Shown here one piece after another: positions 22,553-29,989 of a DNA stretch of 38,461 nt. This DNA is from an uncultured Kiritimatiellota bacterium (lineage in GTDB: Bacteria > Verrucomicrobiota > Kiritimatiellia > RFP12 > UBA1067): the NCBI GenBank assembly GCA_934654805.1, contig CAKUGW010000014.1:1-38461 (forward strand). The letters run 5' to 3'. Position numbers and translations under genes: made by a program. How positions within the stretch are numbered: position 1 is the first letter of the stretch; every line of letters starts with the position of its first letter. The notes under the pieces are model-generated. The model saw nothing but the letters and a program-made list of their open reading frames with translations. It ran no database searches and was not told the DNA's origin.

Positions 22553-23881
22553 TCAGAGCAGCGTCCGGTGCACGGGCGACGTCTCGCGGCTGTGCGGCTG
22601 GCTGCGGTAGAGCGACCAGCCGTTGTTGAGCCAGAAGGAGATGCCGCAGACCCACATCGCCGGCACGAGGAGGCCGTGGTTGCCGGAGATCTCCGCGACC
22701 ATCACGATGGCCGCCATCGGCGTGCGGATGGACGAGGCGAGGAAGCCCGCCATGCCGACGAGCGCGAACGCCGCCGGCTGGATGCCGAACGACGCCGGGA
22801 GAACGGCGGCGAAGACCCGGCCGACCGCCGCGCCGAGCGCGCCGCCGCAGACGAGCGCCGGCGCGAAGACGCCGCCCGACCCGCCGCTCCCGACGGTGAA
22901 GGACGTCGCGACGACTTTCGCGAAGAAGAGGGCCGCAAGCGCCGGAAGCGCGAGCGAACCGCCCGACAGCACCTGCTGGATGACGGGATAGCTCGTGCCG
23001 AGAATCGCGGGAACCAGCAGGCCGAGAAGCCCCGTGGCAAGCCCGCCCAGGACGACGCGCAGCCAGCCCGGCACGGGCAGGGACGCGAACGCGCGCTCGG
23101 TCGAGGTGAAGAAGCGGATGTAGAAGCGCGCGCCGAACGTGACGACGAGCGCGAGGACGAAGTACGGCAGGAGGCGCAGCCCGTTCTCGTAGGCGACGTT
23201 CGGCATCTGGAAGAGCGTCCCCCACCCGTAGAAGCAGGCGAAGACCGTGTAGGCGACCGTCGCCGCCGTGAAGCACGGCAGCAGGCACTCGTACTCGACG
23301 TCGCTCGACGAGTAGAGGACCTCGAAGCCGAAGATCGCGCCCGCGAGCGGCGCCTGGAAGAGCGCCGCAATGCCGGCGGAGATGCCGGCCGTCATCAGGA
23401 TGCGCCGCGCGCGCGCCGGCAGGGAGAACCACGAGGCGACAAGGCTGCCGCACGCCGCGCCGAGGAGCGTGACCGGGCCTTCGTAGCCGGCCGAGCCGCC
23501 GGAGGCGATCGTCAGCACCGAGGCGACAGACTTCACCGGCAGCACGGCCGGCGGCACGTAGCCGCAGCGGCGGTGGTAGGCGAGAATCGCGCTGTCCGTG
23601 CCGCGCGCGTGCTCCAGCGAGTCGAAGCGGCGGATGAGCAGGTAGCCCGCGAGCGCGCCGGCGGGCGGGAGGGCGACGAACAGCCAGCGGAGACCCGACG
23701 CGGCGGCGGGGTCGAAGATCCACGCGAAGCCGAGGTCAATCAGGAAGCGGAACGCCACGACGACGAATCCGGCGAGCGTGCCGACGAGCAGCGCCAGCCC
23801 GAAATGCTTGCCCGTCTGAAAAGAAAGGCCCTTCCCCGCGAGGAAGAACCTGAAGGACGAGATGGACAGGCGGCGGAACAT
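22553..23881 (-). CDS. ClC-family chloride channel/transporter
   Basis: A 442-residue polytopic inner-membrane protein with about ten or more hydrophobic helices. Family signatures: SGGSAGYEGPVTLLGAACGS (the GxEGP selectivity region, gating Glu kept), GISAGIAALFQAPLAGAIFGFE, and SFTVGSGGSGGVFAPALVCGGALGA. It moves chloride, possibly in exchange for protons; there is no C-terminal CBS pair. It overlaps the DJ-1-like gene by one base (TGATG), so the two are coupled, at the end of a run of same-strand genes from rpoD. Confidence 0.9.
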   Translation of the reverse strand: MFRRLSISSFRFFLAGKGLSFQTGKHFGLALLVGTLAGFVVVAFRFLIDLGFAWIFDPAAASGLRWLFVALPPAGALAGYLLIRRFDSLEHARGTDSAILAYHRRCGYVPPAVLPVKSVASVLTIASGGSAGYEGPVTLLGAACGSLVASWFSLPARARRILMTAGISAGIAALFQAPLAGAIFGFEVLYSSSDVEYECLLPCFTAATVAYTVFACFYGWGTLFQMPNVAYENGLRLLPYFVLALVVTFGARFYIRFFTSTERAFASLPVPGWLRVVLGGLATGLLGLLVPAILGTSYPVIQQVLSGGSLALPALAALFFAKVVATSFTVGSGGSGGVFAPALVCGGALGAAVGRVFAAVLPASFGIQPAAFALVGMAGFLASSIRTPMAAIVMVAEISGNHGLLVPAMWVCGISFWLNNGWSLYRSQPHSRETSPVHRTLL

Positions 23882-24438
23882 CAGACGAGGACGTCCGTCA
23901 CCATGCCGCGGGCGACGCGCTTCGCCGTCTTCTCGTCGGTCAGCGACTGGAGGACGACAAGCGCGAAGAGGAGCGCGGAGCCCGGCGCCTGCCCGGTGAT
24001 GACGTTGCCGTCCGCGACGACCGGCACGGGCGTCCACGGGCGGTCCAGCTCCACCTGGCAGGTCGGATAGCACGTCACGTGCAGGCCCTCGGCAAGCACG
24101 CCCGCCTCGACAAGCACGGTCGGCGCCGCGCAGATCGCGCAGAGGAGCTTGCCCTCGTCATTCTGACGCCGGAGACGGCGGATGAGCAAGTCCGAGTTCT
24201 TGAGGTTCTCGGTGCCCTCGCCGCCGCCCGGCAGGACGATCGCGTCAAAGTCGCCGTCCGCGACGTCCGCCAGCCGCGCGTCAGCCTTCATCGGAAGGCC
24301 GTGCGCGCCGACAACCTCGGCCGACTCCCGGACGGACGCCATCACGACCTCGACGCCGCCGCGACGGAGAACGTCGACGATCGTCACGGCCTCGACTTCC
24401 TCAAACCCCTTCGCCAACGGTACCAGCGCCTTCGCCAT
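23881..24438 (-). CDS. DJ-1/PfpI-family protein, YajL-like
   Basis: A 185-residue cytoplasmic protein of the DJ-1/ThiJ/YajL group. The nucleophilic elbow Cys103 lies in LCAICAAPTVLVEAG, with the partner acid in GFEEVE (Glu13/14) and the VLPGGGEGTENL loop. Family members act as glyoxalase/deglycase-like enzymes or redox chaperones; which applies here cannot be read. GGGAGG about 8 nt before the ATG is a good ribosome site. It lies downstream of the RRM gene, separated by a short 8-bp repeat array, and is coupled to the ClC gene. Confidence 0.88.
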   Translation of the reverse strand: MAKALVPLAKGFEEVEAVTIVDVLRRGGVEVVMASVRESAEVVGAHGLPMKADARLADVADGDFDAIVLPGGGEGTENLKNSDLLIRRLRRQNDEGKLLCAICAAPTVLVEAGVLAEGLHVTCYPTCQVELDRPWTPVPVVADGNVITGQAPGSALLFALVVLQSLTDEKTAKRVARGMVTDVLV

Positions 24439-24461
24439 CTGATCGCCTCCCGAACTCGTCC

Positions 24462-24509
24462 ATTCAACAATTCGACAATTCGATTATTCGATTATTCGAC
24501 AATTCGATC
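24462..24509. repeat. Six-unit array of the 8-bp ATTCGANN repeat
   Basis: ATTCAACA, ATTCGACA, ATTCGATT twice, ATTCGACA, ATTCGATC: six contiguous 8-bp units starting six bases after the stop of the RRM gene. On the coding strand it begins GAGAAATGATCGAAT, closely like GAGAAATGGTCGAAT at the end of trpC, so the two arrays are related. Confidence 0.9.
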
Positions 24510-24514
24510 ATTTC

Positions 24515-25000
24515 TCAAATGAGGTTCTTCGCCTCGTTGCACTTCATCTTGCGGCCCAAGACCTCCTTGTCGTTCAGGGCCTCGCACGCCTTCTCGGCCT
24601 CCGAGCGGTTCGGCATCTGGACGAAGCCGAAGCCCTTGGACTTGCCGTTGAACTTGTTGAGGATGAGCCGCGCCGAGTTGACCGTGCCGAACGCCTCGAA
24701 TTCCTTGCGGAGCTGGTCTTCGGTCATGTCATAGCTGAGGTTGCCGACGTAGATCTCGACCGAGCCGTCCGCCGGGGCGGGATGCGGCTTGCGCTTCTCG
24801 AACGGCCGCTCCTCCTTCTTCTGGCCCTTGCGCGCGTCGACCTTCTTGCCGCAGGTCTTCTTGCCGCACGGGCAGAAGATCTTCGCGACGAGGATCGCCA
24901 CAATGGCGCCGAGAACGAAGGCCACGACGGCCAAGGCGATGGCCGGGCAGGACGTCTGGCAGTTCTTGAACAGTTCGATGATTCCGTTGATGCAGTTCAT
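24515..25000 (-). CDS. Membrane-anchored RRM-domain RNA-binding protein
   Basis: A 161-residue protein in three parts. Residues 18-42 form one hydrophobic membrane segment. Residues 43-50 form a cysteine cluster (FCPCGKKTC), followed by a basic linker. A single RNA-recognition motif fills 80-158, with RNP2 IYVGNL (83-88) and RNP1 KGFGFVQM (122-129), both aromatic positions kept. Bacterial RRM proteins are usually small and soluble; a membrane anchor is uncommon. It should hold RNA at the inner membrane, with the domain probably cytoplasmic given the positive linker. It sits 69 nt downstream of rpoD and is probably cotranscribed; AAGGAG precedes the ATG by four bases. Confidence 0.85.
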   Translation of the reverse strand: MNCINGIIELFKNCQTSCPAIALAVVAFVLGAIVAILVAKIFCPCGKKTCGKKVDARKGQKKEERPFEKRKPHPAPADGSVEIYVGNLSYDMTEDQLRKEFEAFGTVNSARLILNKFNGKSKGFGFVQMPNRSEAEKACEALNDKEVLGRKMKCNEAKNLI

Positions 25001-25004
25001 TTTT

Positions 25005-25069
25005 CTCCTTACTTCTTACTTTTTACTTCTTACTTCTTACTTTTATTTTTTACTTCTACTTTCTCTCGC
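25005..25069. repeat. Imperfect 8-bp repeat tract between rpoD and the RRM gene
   Basis: The entire spacer is an imperfect tract of TTACTTCT/TTACTTTT units (AGAAGTAA on the coding strand), ending in the AAGGAG ribosome site of the RRM gene. It contains only A and G plus spaced Ts on the coding strand, unlike the GC-rich genes around it. Confidence 0.8.
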
Positions 25070-27064
25070 TCAGCTGTTCTTGTAGTCGCCGAGCGACTTC
25101 ATCCGGCTCGGGTGGCGGAGCTTGCGCAGCGCCTTCGCCTCGATCTGGCGGATGCGCTCGCGCGTGACGTTGAAGAGCCGGCCGACCTCCTCCAGCGTCC
25201 GGCTGTACCCGCCGATAAGCCCGAAGCGGAGTTTCACGACCTGCCGCTCGCGGTCCGTCAGCGTGTTCAGGATGTCCTGCAGCCGCTCCTGAAGCAGGTG
25301 CCCCTCCGTCACCTCGAACGGGTTCTCGCTCGAGAGGTCGGGGATGAAGTCGCCGTAGTGCGCGTCGTCGCTGTCGCCGACCTTCGACTGCAGCGAGATC
25401 GGCTGCTGGGCCATGCGCCTGACCGCCCGGACCTGGTCCGGCGGCATGTCCATCTCCTGCGACAGCTCCTGCTCGTTCGGCTCGCGGCCAAGCTTCTGGA
25501 TCAGCCGCTTCTGGACGCGCATGAGCTTGTTGATCGTCTCGATCATGTGCACGGGGATGCGGATCGTCCGCGCCTGGTCGGCGATCGCGCGCGTCGCCGC
25601 CTGGCGGATCCACCACGTCGCGTACGTCGAGAACTTGTACCCGCGCTTGTACTCGAACTTCTCGACCGCCTTCATGAGCCCGGTGTTCCCCTCCTGGATG
25701 AGGTCGAGGAACGAGAGCCCGCGGTTCATGTACTTCTTGACGATCGAGATGACGAGGCGCAGGTTCGCCTCGACCATCCGCGTGCGGGCGACCTGCCCCT
25801 TCTTCAGGATCGTGCGCAGCTCGGAGAACGTCGAGACGAACTCCTCGCCGGGCATGCCGAAGAGGGCCTCCTTCTGGGCCATCGCCGCGCGCACCGCCTT
25901 CAGCTCCTCCTCGCGCCGCTTCGAGGGCCGCTGCTGCAGCAGGCGCGCCTGCTTCGCCACGAGCGCGCGGTACGGTAGGTAGATGCGCTCGTCCGCGTCC
26001 GCGCACAGCGTCTCGAGGACCTTCTGCTTGTAGCTGAGGTCGTCGAAGCACTTGCGCAGCGCCGCGCGCGCGTTCGCCAGCCCCTTCTCCGCGCCGCGCA
26101 CCATCGTCGGCGACGCGTCCGCCTGGGCGATGACCGAGAGGTACTTCGCGCTCGCCTCGCGCAGGCGGCGGTCGACGTCCTTGATCTCCTTGCGGAACTG
26201 CGGGATCAGCTCCATGTAGGCGTCGCGGTTGTCGTCGAACTTGTCCGTCACGATGCGGTCGAAGCGCTCGCGCTGCCCCTCCAGCTTGTCGAGCAGCGAG
26301 GCGTACATCGACGGCACGAAGAGGAAGCGGTTGAACATGTCCTTCGTCTTCGCCTCCGCGTCCTCGATGATCGCGCAGATCTCGACCTCCTCCTCGCGCT
26401 TGAGCAGCGGCACCTGCCCCATCTGGTGCAGGTACATGCGGATCGGGTCCTCGATCATGTCGGACGAGCGCGCCTTCGGGTCGGTCGCCTTCGCGTTCTT
26501 CGCGTCGAGGTACTTCTTCACGTCCTCCTCGCGCAGGACCTGGACGCCCAGCGCCTCGAGGATCTTCAGGTACTTGTCGCTCTGGATCGCGTCGACGATG
26601 TTCGACGGCAGGATCTGGTTGAGCTCCTCGTAGGTGATGTAGCCGCCGTTCGCCTCGCTGCGGCGCTTCACGTCCTGGATGACGTCGTTGAGCTCCGTCT
26701 CGCGAAGGATCGACATGCCCTCCATCGACGGCAGCACCGTGTCGGCGTCGGACGCGTCGGCCGACTCGTCCATCGCCACCGCCGGCATCGGCGGCACGTC
26801 CTCGTCGACGGCCTCCTCGGCCTTCGCCTTGGCCTCCGTGCGCTCGACCTCCGTCGCCAGCAGCTCGGTGTCGAACGTCTGGTCGATCGTCTCGACGTCT
26901 TCCGACTCGTCTTCGCCGGGCGGCATGTCGTCGTCAAGCCCATCGACGGCGTCGCCCATCTCAAGCGCCTTGGACGCCCCCCGCTTCGCCGCCTTTTTCG
27001 CCGGACCTCCCGCAGCGGATTTCGCGCCCGCCGCTCGTCTGCCCGGCTTCTTCATTTTTGCCAT
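25070..27064 (-). CDS. rpoD: RNA polymerase primary sigma factor (sigma-70)
   Basis: A 664-residue housekeeping sigma factor. It has a Lys/Ala-rich then acidic N-terminal extension (1-115), a region 1.1-like part (121-185), region 1.2 (about 203-235, EDPIRMYLHQMG), and a long non-conserved insert. Region 2 spans about 430-490 (NLRLVISIVKKY, DLIQEGNTGLMKAVEKF, YATWWIRQA), region 3 follows, and region 4.2 is at 623-650 (TLEEVGRLFNVTRERIRQIE). Region 3.0 keeps HMIE (506-509), the residues that read the TGN of extended -10 promoters, matching the promoter style of this window. ATG at 27064 chosen because GGAG lies five nt before it; an in-frame GTG lies two codons upstream. Confidence 0.96.
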   Translation of the reverse strand: MAKMKKPGRRAAGAKSAAGGPAKKAAKRGASKALEMGDAVDGLDDDMPPGEDESEDVETIDQTFDTELLATEVERTEAKAKAEEAVDEDVPPMPAVAMDESADASDADTVLPSMEGMSILRETELNDVIQDVKRRSEANGGYITYEELNQILPSNIVDAIQSDKYLKILEALGVQVLREEDVKKYLDAKNAKATDPKARSSDMIEDPIRMYLHQMGQVPLLKREEEVEICAIIEDAEAKTKDMFNRFLFVPSMYASLLDKLEGQRERFDRIVTDKFDDNRDAYMELIPQFRKEIKDVDRRLREASAKYLSVIAQADASPTMVRGAEKGLANARAALRKCFDDLSYKQKVLETLCADADERIYLPYRALVAKQARLLQQRPSKRREEELKAVRAAMAQKEALFGMPGEEFVSTFSELRTILKKGQVARTRMVEANLRLVISIVKKYMNRGLSFLDLIQEGNTGLMKAVEKFEYKRGYKFSTYATWWIRQAATRAIADQARTIRIPVHMIETINKLMRVQKRLIQKLGREPNEQELSQEMDMPPDQVRAVRRMAQQPISLQSKVGDSDDAHYGDFIPDLSSENPFEVTEGHLLQERLQDILNTLTDRERQVVKLRFGLIGGYSRTLEEVGRLFNVTRERIRQIEAKALRKLRHPSRMKSLGDYKNS

Positions 27065-27116
27065 AGTCACTCCAGTCTACAATTCACCCGACTGCACCTT
27101 GTCAAGTGGTTCGGTT

Positions 27117-27125
27117 ATTATACCA
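27117..27125 (-). promoter_or_regulatory. rpoD promoter, extended -10
   Basis: Minus strand TGG-TATAAT (-10 at 27117-27122) between tRNA-Ser and rpoD, giving a leader of about 46 nt. A TTGACA (27100-27105) lies inside the leader, but its possible -10 (TAGACT) is 20 bp away, so a second promoter is doubtful. Confidence 0.65.
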
Positions 27126-27161
27126 TATTTTCGACCGAACGTGTGACGACAAACGGGAAAT

Positions 27162-27255
27162 TGGCGGAGGGAGGGGGATTTGAACCCCCGGTACGGAGAT
27201 TAGACCGTACGACGATTTAGCAAACCGCTGCCTTCAGCCACTCAGCCATCCCTCC
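27162..27255 (-). tRNA. tRNA-Ser (anticodon GCU)
   Basis: The minus strand reads GGAGGGA at the 5' end and TCCCTCC plus G and an encoded CCA at the 3' end. Anticodon loop TTGCTAA gives GCU. The long variable arm (GTACGG...CCGTAC) and the T-arm GGGGGTTCAAATCCCCC are typical of a class II serine tRNA. Length is 94 nt with CCA. It lies 25 bp downstream of the nagA stop and upstream of rpoD on the same strand. Confidence 0.95.
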
Positions 27256-27274
27256 AAATCGCAGATTGGTGTGT

Positions 27275-27303
27275 ATTGTATCAAATCCGCTGCTCGCCGT
27301 CAA
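27275..27303 (-). promoter_or_regulatory. tRNA-Ser promoter overlapping the 3' end of nagA
   Basis: Minus strand TTGACG (27298-27303), 17-bp spacer, TGA-TACAAT (-10 at 27275-27280). The -35 lies inside the last codons of nagA and the -10 directly after its stop. The start would be about 12 nt before the mature tRNA 5' end. Confidence 0.7.
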
Positions 27304-28444
27304 CGAAGACGGCTGACGGCTTCCAGCTGCGCGGGTCGATGACGACGAGATCGGCGCGGTAGCCCCGCTCGACCTTGCCGAGCTCGCCGCCCCAGCCCTG
27401 CTCGATCGCCTGGTTCCACGCCGTCGTGCGCACGAGGTCCTTGAGCGGAATGCCCGTGACGTCATGGACGTTCTTCAGCCCGTCGCCCATCCAGAGCGTC
27501 GAGCCCGCGAGGTTGTTGCCCTCCACGAGCCGCGCCTCGCCGTCCTTGAGGAGGACCTTCAGGCCGCCCATCTCGAAGGCGTACCCGTCCCTGCAGTGCG
27601 AGCAGCGCAGCGAGTCCGTGATCATCTGCACGTGTTCGAGCGAGCGCCGCGTGAAGATCAGGCGCAGCATGTCGTCGCAGAGGTGGATGCGGTCGCAGAT
27701 CACCTCGGTGTTGAGGTCGTCGATGAGGAAGCCCGCGCCGACCATGCCGATCTCGCGGTGGTGGAGCGGCGTCATCTGGTTGCAGAAGTGCGTCATGTGC
27801 CGCAGCCCGTTTCGGTAGGCGGCCGCCAGGTCCTTCATCTTCGCGGCCGTGTGCCCGCAGCTCGGCACGACGCCCAGCCTGAAGCATGCCTTCGCGAACG
27901 CCGCGCCGCCTTCCGCCTCGACGGCGTAGGAGACCTGGCGGACGGGATAGACCTTCGCGATCTCCCTGAGCTCCTTCACGGACGGCTTGCGGACGTACTT
28001 CGGGTTCTGCGCGCCGCAGCACTTCACGTTGATGAACGGCCCCTCGAGGTGGATGCCCGGAACTTTCGCGTAGGGCTGGCCCGCCTCGGCGTACCCCCTC
28101 GCGTTCCCCGCCGCGACCAGCAGCTCCTCGTGCGAGACGGTGAGCGTCGTCGGCAGGAACGTCGTCACGCCCTCCTGCAGCTTCGCCTGCGCGAGCGCGA
28201 AAATCGCCTGCGGGTCGGCGTCGCAGAAGTCATGCCCCTGCGCGCCGTGCGTGTGGACGTCGATGAAGCCCGGCATCACGTACTGCCCCCGCACGTCGAC
28301 GACCGTCGTGTCCCGGCTGGCCTTCGCCGCGACCTTCCTCGCGGACACCTGCCGGATCCGCCCGTCCGCGATGACGATCGTGGCGTTTTCGAGATCCACA
28401 TCCGGCGAGATCACGTGGGCATTGACGATGACAGTCTTCTCCAT
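27281..28444 (-). CDS. nagA: N-acetylglucosamine-6-phosphate deacetylase
   Basis: A 387-residue amidohydrolase that deacetylates GlcNAc-6-phosphate, linking amino-sugar catabolism and wall recycling to glycolysis. Motifs: metal-site DVHTHGAQGHDF, HLEGPF (metal Glu), SCGHTAA (metal His), RHMTHFCNQMTPLHHR (metal His in THFCNQM), and ITDSL (catalytic Asp). The C-terminal GYRADLVVID returns to the beta-sandwich. The ATG at 28444 has GGAGCG before it; the longer in-frame ORF crosses the promoter. nagB is not adjacent; it is transcribed alone, divergent from trpB2. Confidence 0.93.
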   Translation of the reverse strand: MEKTVIVNAHVISPDVDLENATIVIADGRIRQVSARKVAAKASRDTTVVDVRGQYVMPGFIDVHTHGAQGHDFCDADPQAIFALAQAKLQEGVTTFLPTTLTVSHEELLVAAGNARGYAEAGQPYAKVPGIHLEGPFINVKCCGAQNPKYVRKPSVKELREIAKVYPVRQVSYAVEAEGGAAFAKACFRLGVVPSCGHTAAKMKDLAAAYRNGLRHMTHFCNQMTPLHHREIGMVGAGFLIDDLNTEVICDRIHLCDDMLRLIFTRRSLEHVQMITDSLRCSHCRDGYAFEMGGLKVLLKDGEARLVEGNNLAGSTLWMGDGLKNVHDVTGIPLKDLVRTTAWNQAIEQGWGGELGKVERGYRADLVVIDPRSWKPSAVFVDGEQRI

Positions 28445-28461
28445 TTTTCGAGCGCTCCTTG

Positions 28462-28475
28462 AGTTGCGTGCAACT
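28462..28475. promoter_or_regulatory. Inverted repeat in the nagA leader
   Basis: AGTTGC-GT-GCAACT is a perfect 6+2+6 inverted repeat, beginning about 5 nt downstream of the predicted nagA transcription start and ahead of its Shine-Dalgarno. It may be a repressor site or an RNA hairpin. The regulator is unknown. Confidence 0.45.
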
Positions 28476-28486
28476 TGAATTGGTAA

Positions 28487-28495
28487 ATTATACCA
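28487..28495 (-). promoter_or_regulatory. nagA promoter, extended -10
   Basis: Minus strand TGG-TATAAT (-10 at 28487-28492), start near 28480. No good -35. The divergent trpB2 promoter begins 27 bp further on, so the two units share a compact control region. Confidence 0.65.
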
Positions 28496-28521
28496 CATTT
28501 CGGACGAAATTTGGGTCGGGA

Positions 28522-28551
28522 TTGACAAGACGCGAAACCTTTTGGTAAACT
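28522..28551 (+). promoter_or_regulatory. trpB2-trpF promoter
   Basis: TTGACA (28522-28527), 18-bp spacer, TGG-TAAACT (-10 at 28546-28551). This is the best -35 in the window. The leader is about 20 nt, with AAAGGA, too short for an attenuator, so this unit is regulated differently from trpCBA. Confidence 0.75.
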
Positions 28552-28577
28552 GCCGTTTCAAAGGAACGGAAACGAAA

Positions 28578-29942
28578 ATGGACAACGAACCCTACAAGAC
28601 CTACCTGAGCGAGTCGGAGCTGCCGACGGCGTGGTACAACATGCGCGCGGACATGAAGAAGAAGCCCGCGCCGCTCCTGAACCCGGCGACGCTCCAGCCC
28701 GTCACGGCGGCGGAGCTCGAGCACGTCTTCTGCAAGGAGTGCGTCCGCCAGGAGCTGGACGACACGACCGCACACATCCCGATCCCGGAGCCCGTGCGGG
28801 CGTTCTACAAGATGTACCGCCCCTCGCCGCTCGTCCGCGCGACCTTCCTCGAGAAGGCACTCGGCACGCCCGCGAAGATCTACTACAAGTTCGAGGGCAA
28901 CAACACGTCCGGCTCGCACAAGCTCAACAGCGCGATCGCCCAGGCCTACTACGCGAAGGCGCAGGGCCTCACGGACGTCACGACCGAGACGGGCGCGGGC
29001 CAGTGGGGCACGGCCCTCTCGATGGCGAGCGCGTTCTTCGGCCTGAAGTGCCACGTCTTCATGGTCAAGTGCTCCTACGAGCAGAAGCCGTTCCGCCGCG
29101 AGGTCATGCGCACCTACGGGGCGGACGTCACGCCCTCGCCGTCGATGACGACGGACGTCGGCCGCAAGATCAACGCCGAGTTCCCCGGCACGACCGGCTC
29201 GCTCGGCTGCGCGATCTCCGAGGCGGTCGAGTCGGCGCTGAAGCGGCCGAACGCGCGCTACCTCCTGGGCAGCGTCCTCAACCAGGTCTGCCTGCACCAG
29301 TCGATCATCGGTCTGGAGACGCAGGCCGCGCTGAAGAAGCTCGGCGTCACGCCCGACGTCATCATCGGCTGCGCGGGCGGCGGCTCGAACCTCTCCGGCC
29401 TCATCGCGCCGTTCATGGGCGAGAAGCTGCGCGGCGAGGCCGACTACCGGATCGTCGCCGTCGAGCCGGCGAGCTGCCCGTCGCTGACGCGCGGCCGGTA
29501 CGCCTACGACTTCTGCGACACGGGCAGGGTGTGCCCGCTCGCGAAGATGTACACGCTGGGGAGCGGCTTCATCCCGTCCGCCAGCCACGCGGGCGGCCTC
29601 CGCTACCACGGCATGAGCTCGATGCTCTCGGAGCTCTACGACCAGAAGCTCATGGAGGCGACGAGCGTCGAGCAGACGAAGGTCTTCGAGGCGGCGACGT
29701 TCTTCGCGCGCACGGAGGGGACGCTGCCCGCGCCCGAGTCGGCGCACGCGATCCGCGCGGCGATCGACGAGGCCCTGCGCTGCAAGGAGACGGGGCGCGC
29801 GGAGACGATCGTCTTCGGCCTCACCGGCACGGGCTACTTCGACATGGTCGCCTACGGCAAGTACAACGACGGCACGATGAGCGACACGATCCCGACGGAC
29901 GCCGACCTCGCGCGCGGCTTCGCGGGCCTGCCGAAGGTCTGA
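28578..29942 (+). CDS. trpB2: Tryptophan synthase beta chain, TrpB2 type
   Basis: A 454-residue PLP enzyme of the TrpB2 branch, longer than TrpB1 and with its typical N-terminal extension (YLSESELPTAWYNMRADM). Signatures: RPSPLVRATFLEKALGTP, PLP Lys in NNTSGSHKLNSA, ETGAGQWGTALS, GCAGGGSNLSGLIAPF and HAGGLRYHGMSSM. TrpB2 proteins can make tryptophan from indole and serine and often do not partner with TrpA. It is followed 47 nt on by trpF. The ATG at 28578 is chosen because the upstream in-frame codons overlap the promoter. Confidence 0.94.
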   Translation: MDNEPYKTYLSESELPTAWYNMRADMKKKPAPLLNPATLQPVTAAELEHVFCKECVRQELDDTTAHIPIPEPVRAFYKMYRPSPLVRATFLEKALGTPAKIYYKFEGNNTSGSHKLNSAIAQAYYAKAQGLTDVTTETGAGQWGTALSMASAFFGLKCHVFMVKCSYEQKPFRREVMRTYGADVTPSPSMTTDVGRKINAEFPGTTGSLGCAISEAVESALKRPNARYLLGSVLNQVCLHQSIIGLETQAALKKLGVTPDVIIGCAGGGSNLSGLIAPFMGEKLRGEADYRIVAVEPASCPSLTRGRYAYDFCDTGRVCPLAKMYTLGSGFIPSASHAGGLRYHGMSSMLSELYDQKLMEATSVEQTKVFEAATFFARTEGTLPAPESAHAIRAAIDEALRCKETGRAETIVFGLTGTGYFDMVAYGKYNDGTMSDTIPTDADLARGFAGLPKV

Positions 29943-29979
29943 GGGAAAAAGGAAAAAGGAAAAAGAAAAAGGAAGAGGT
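29943..29979. repeat. GGAAAAA repeat tract between trpB2 and trpF
   Basis: The spacer is a purine-only tract of imperfect GGAAAAA units that runs into the GGAGG ribosome site of trpF. It is another example of the simple-repeat spacers seen in this window. Confidence 0.75.
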
Positions 29980-29989
29980 GGAGGAAGCG

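Noticed and set aside
27100..27105. Second rpoD promoter from a TTGACA in the leader
   Set aside because: The nearest -10-like box is 20 bp away and poor; the TGG-TATAAT at 27117-27125 is far better.
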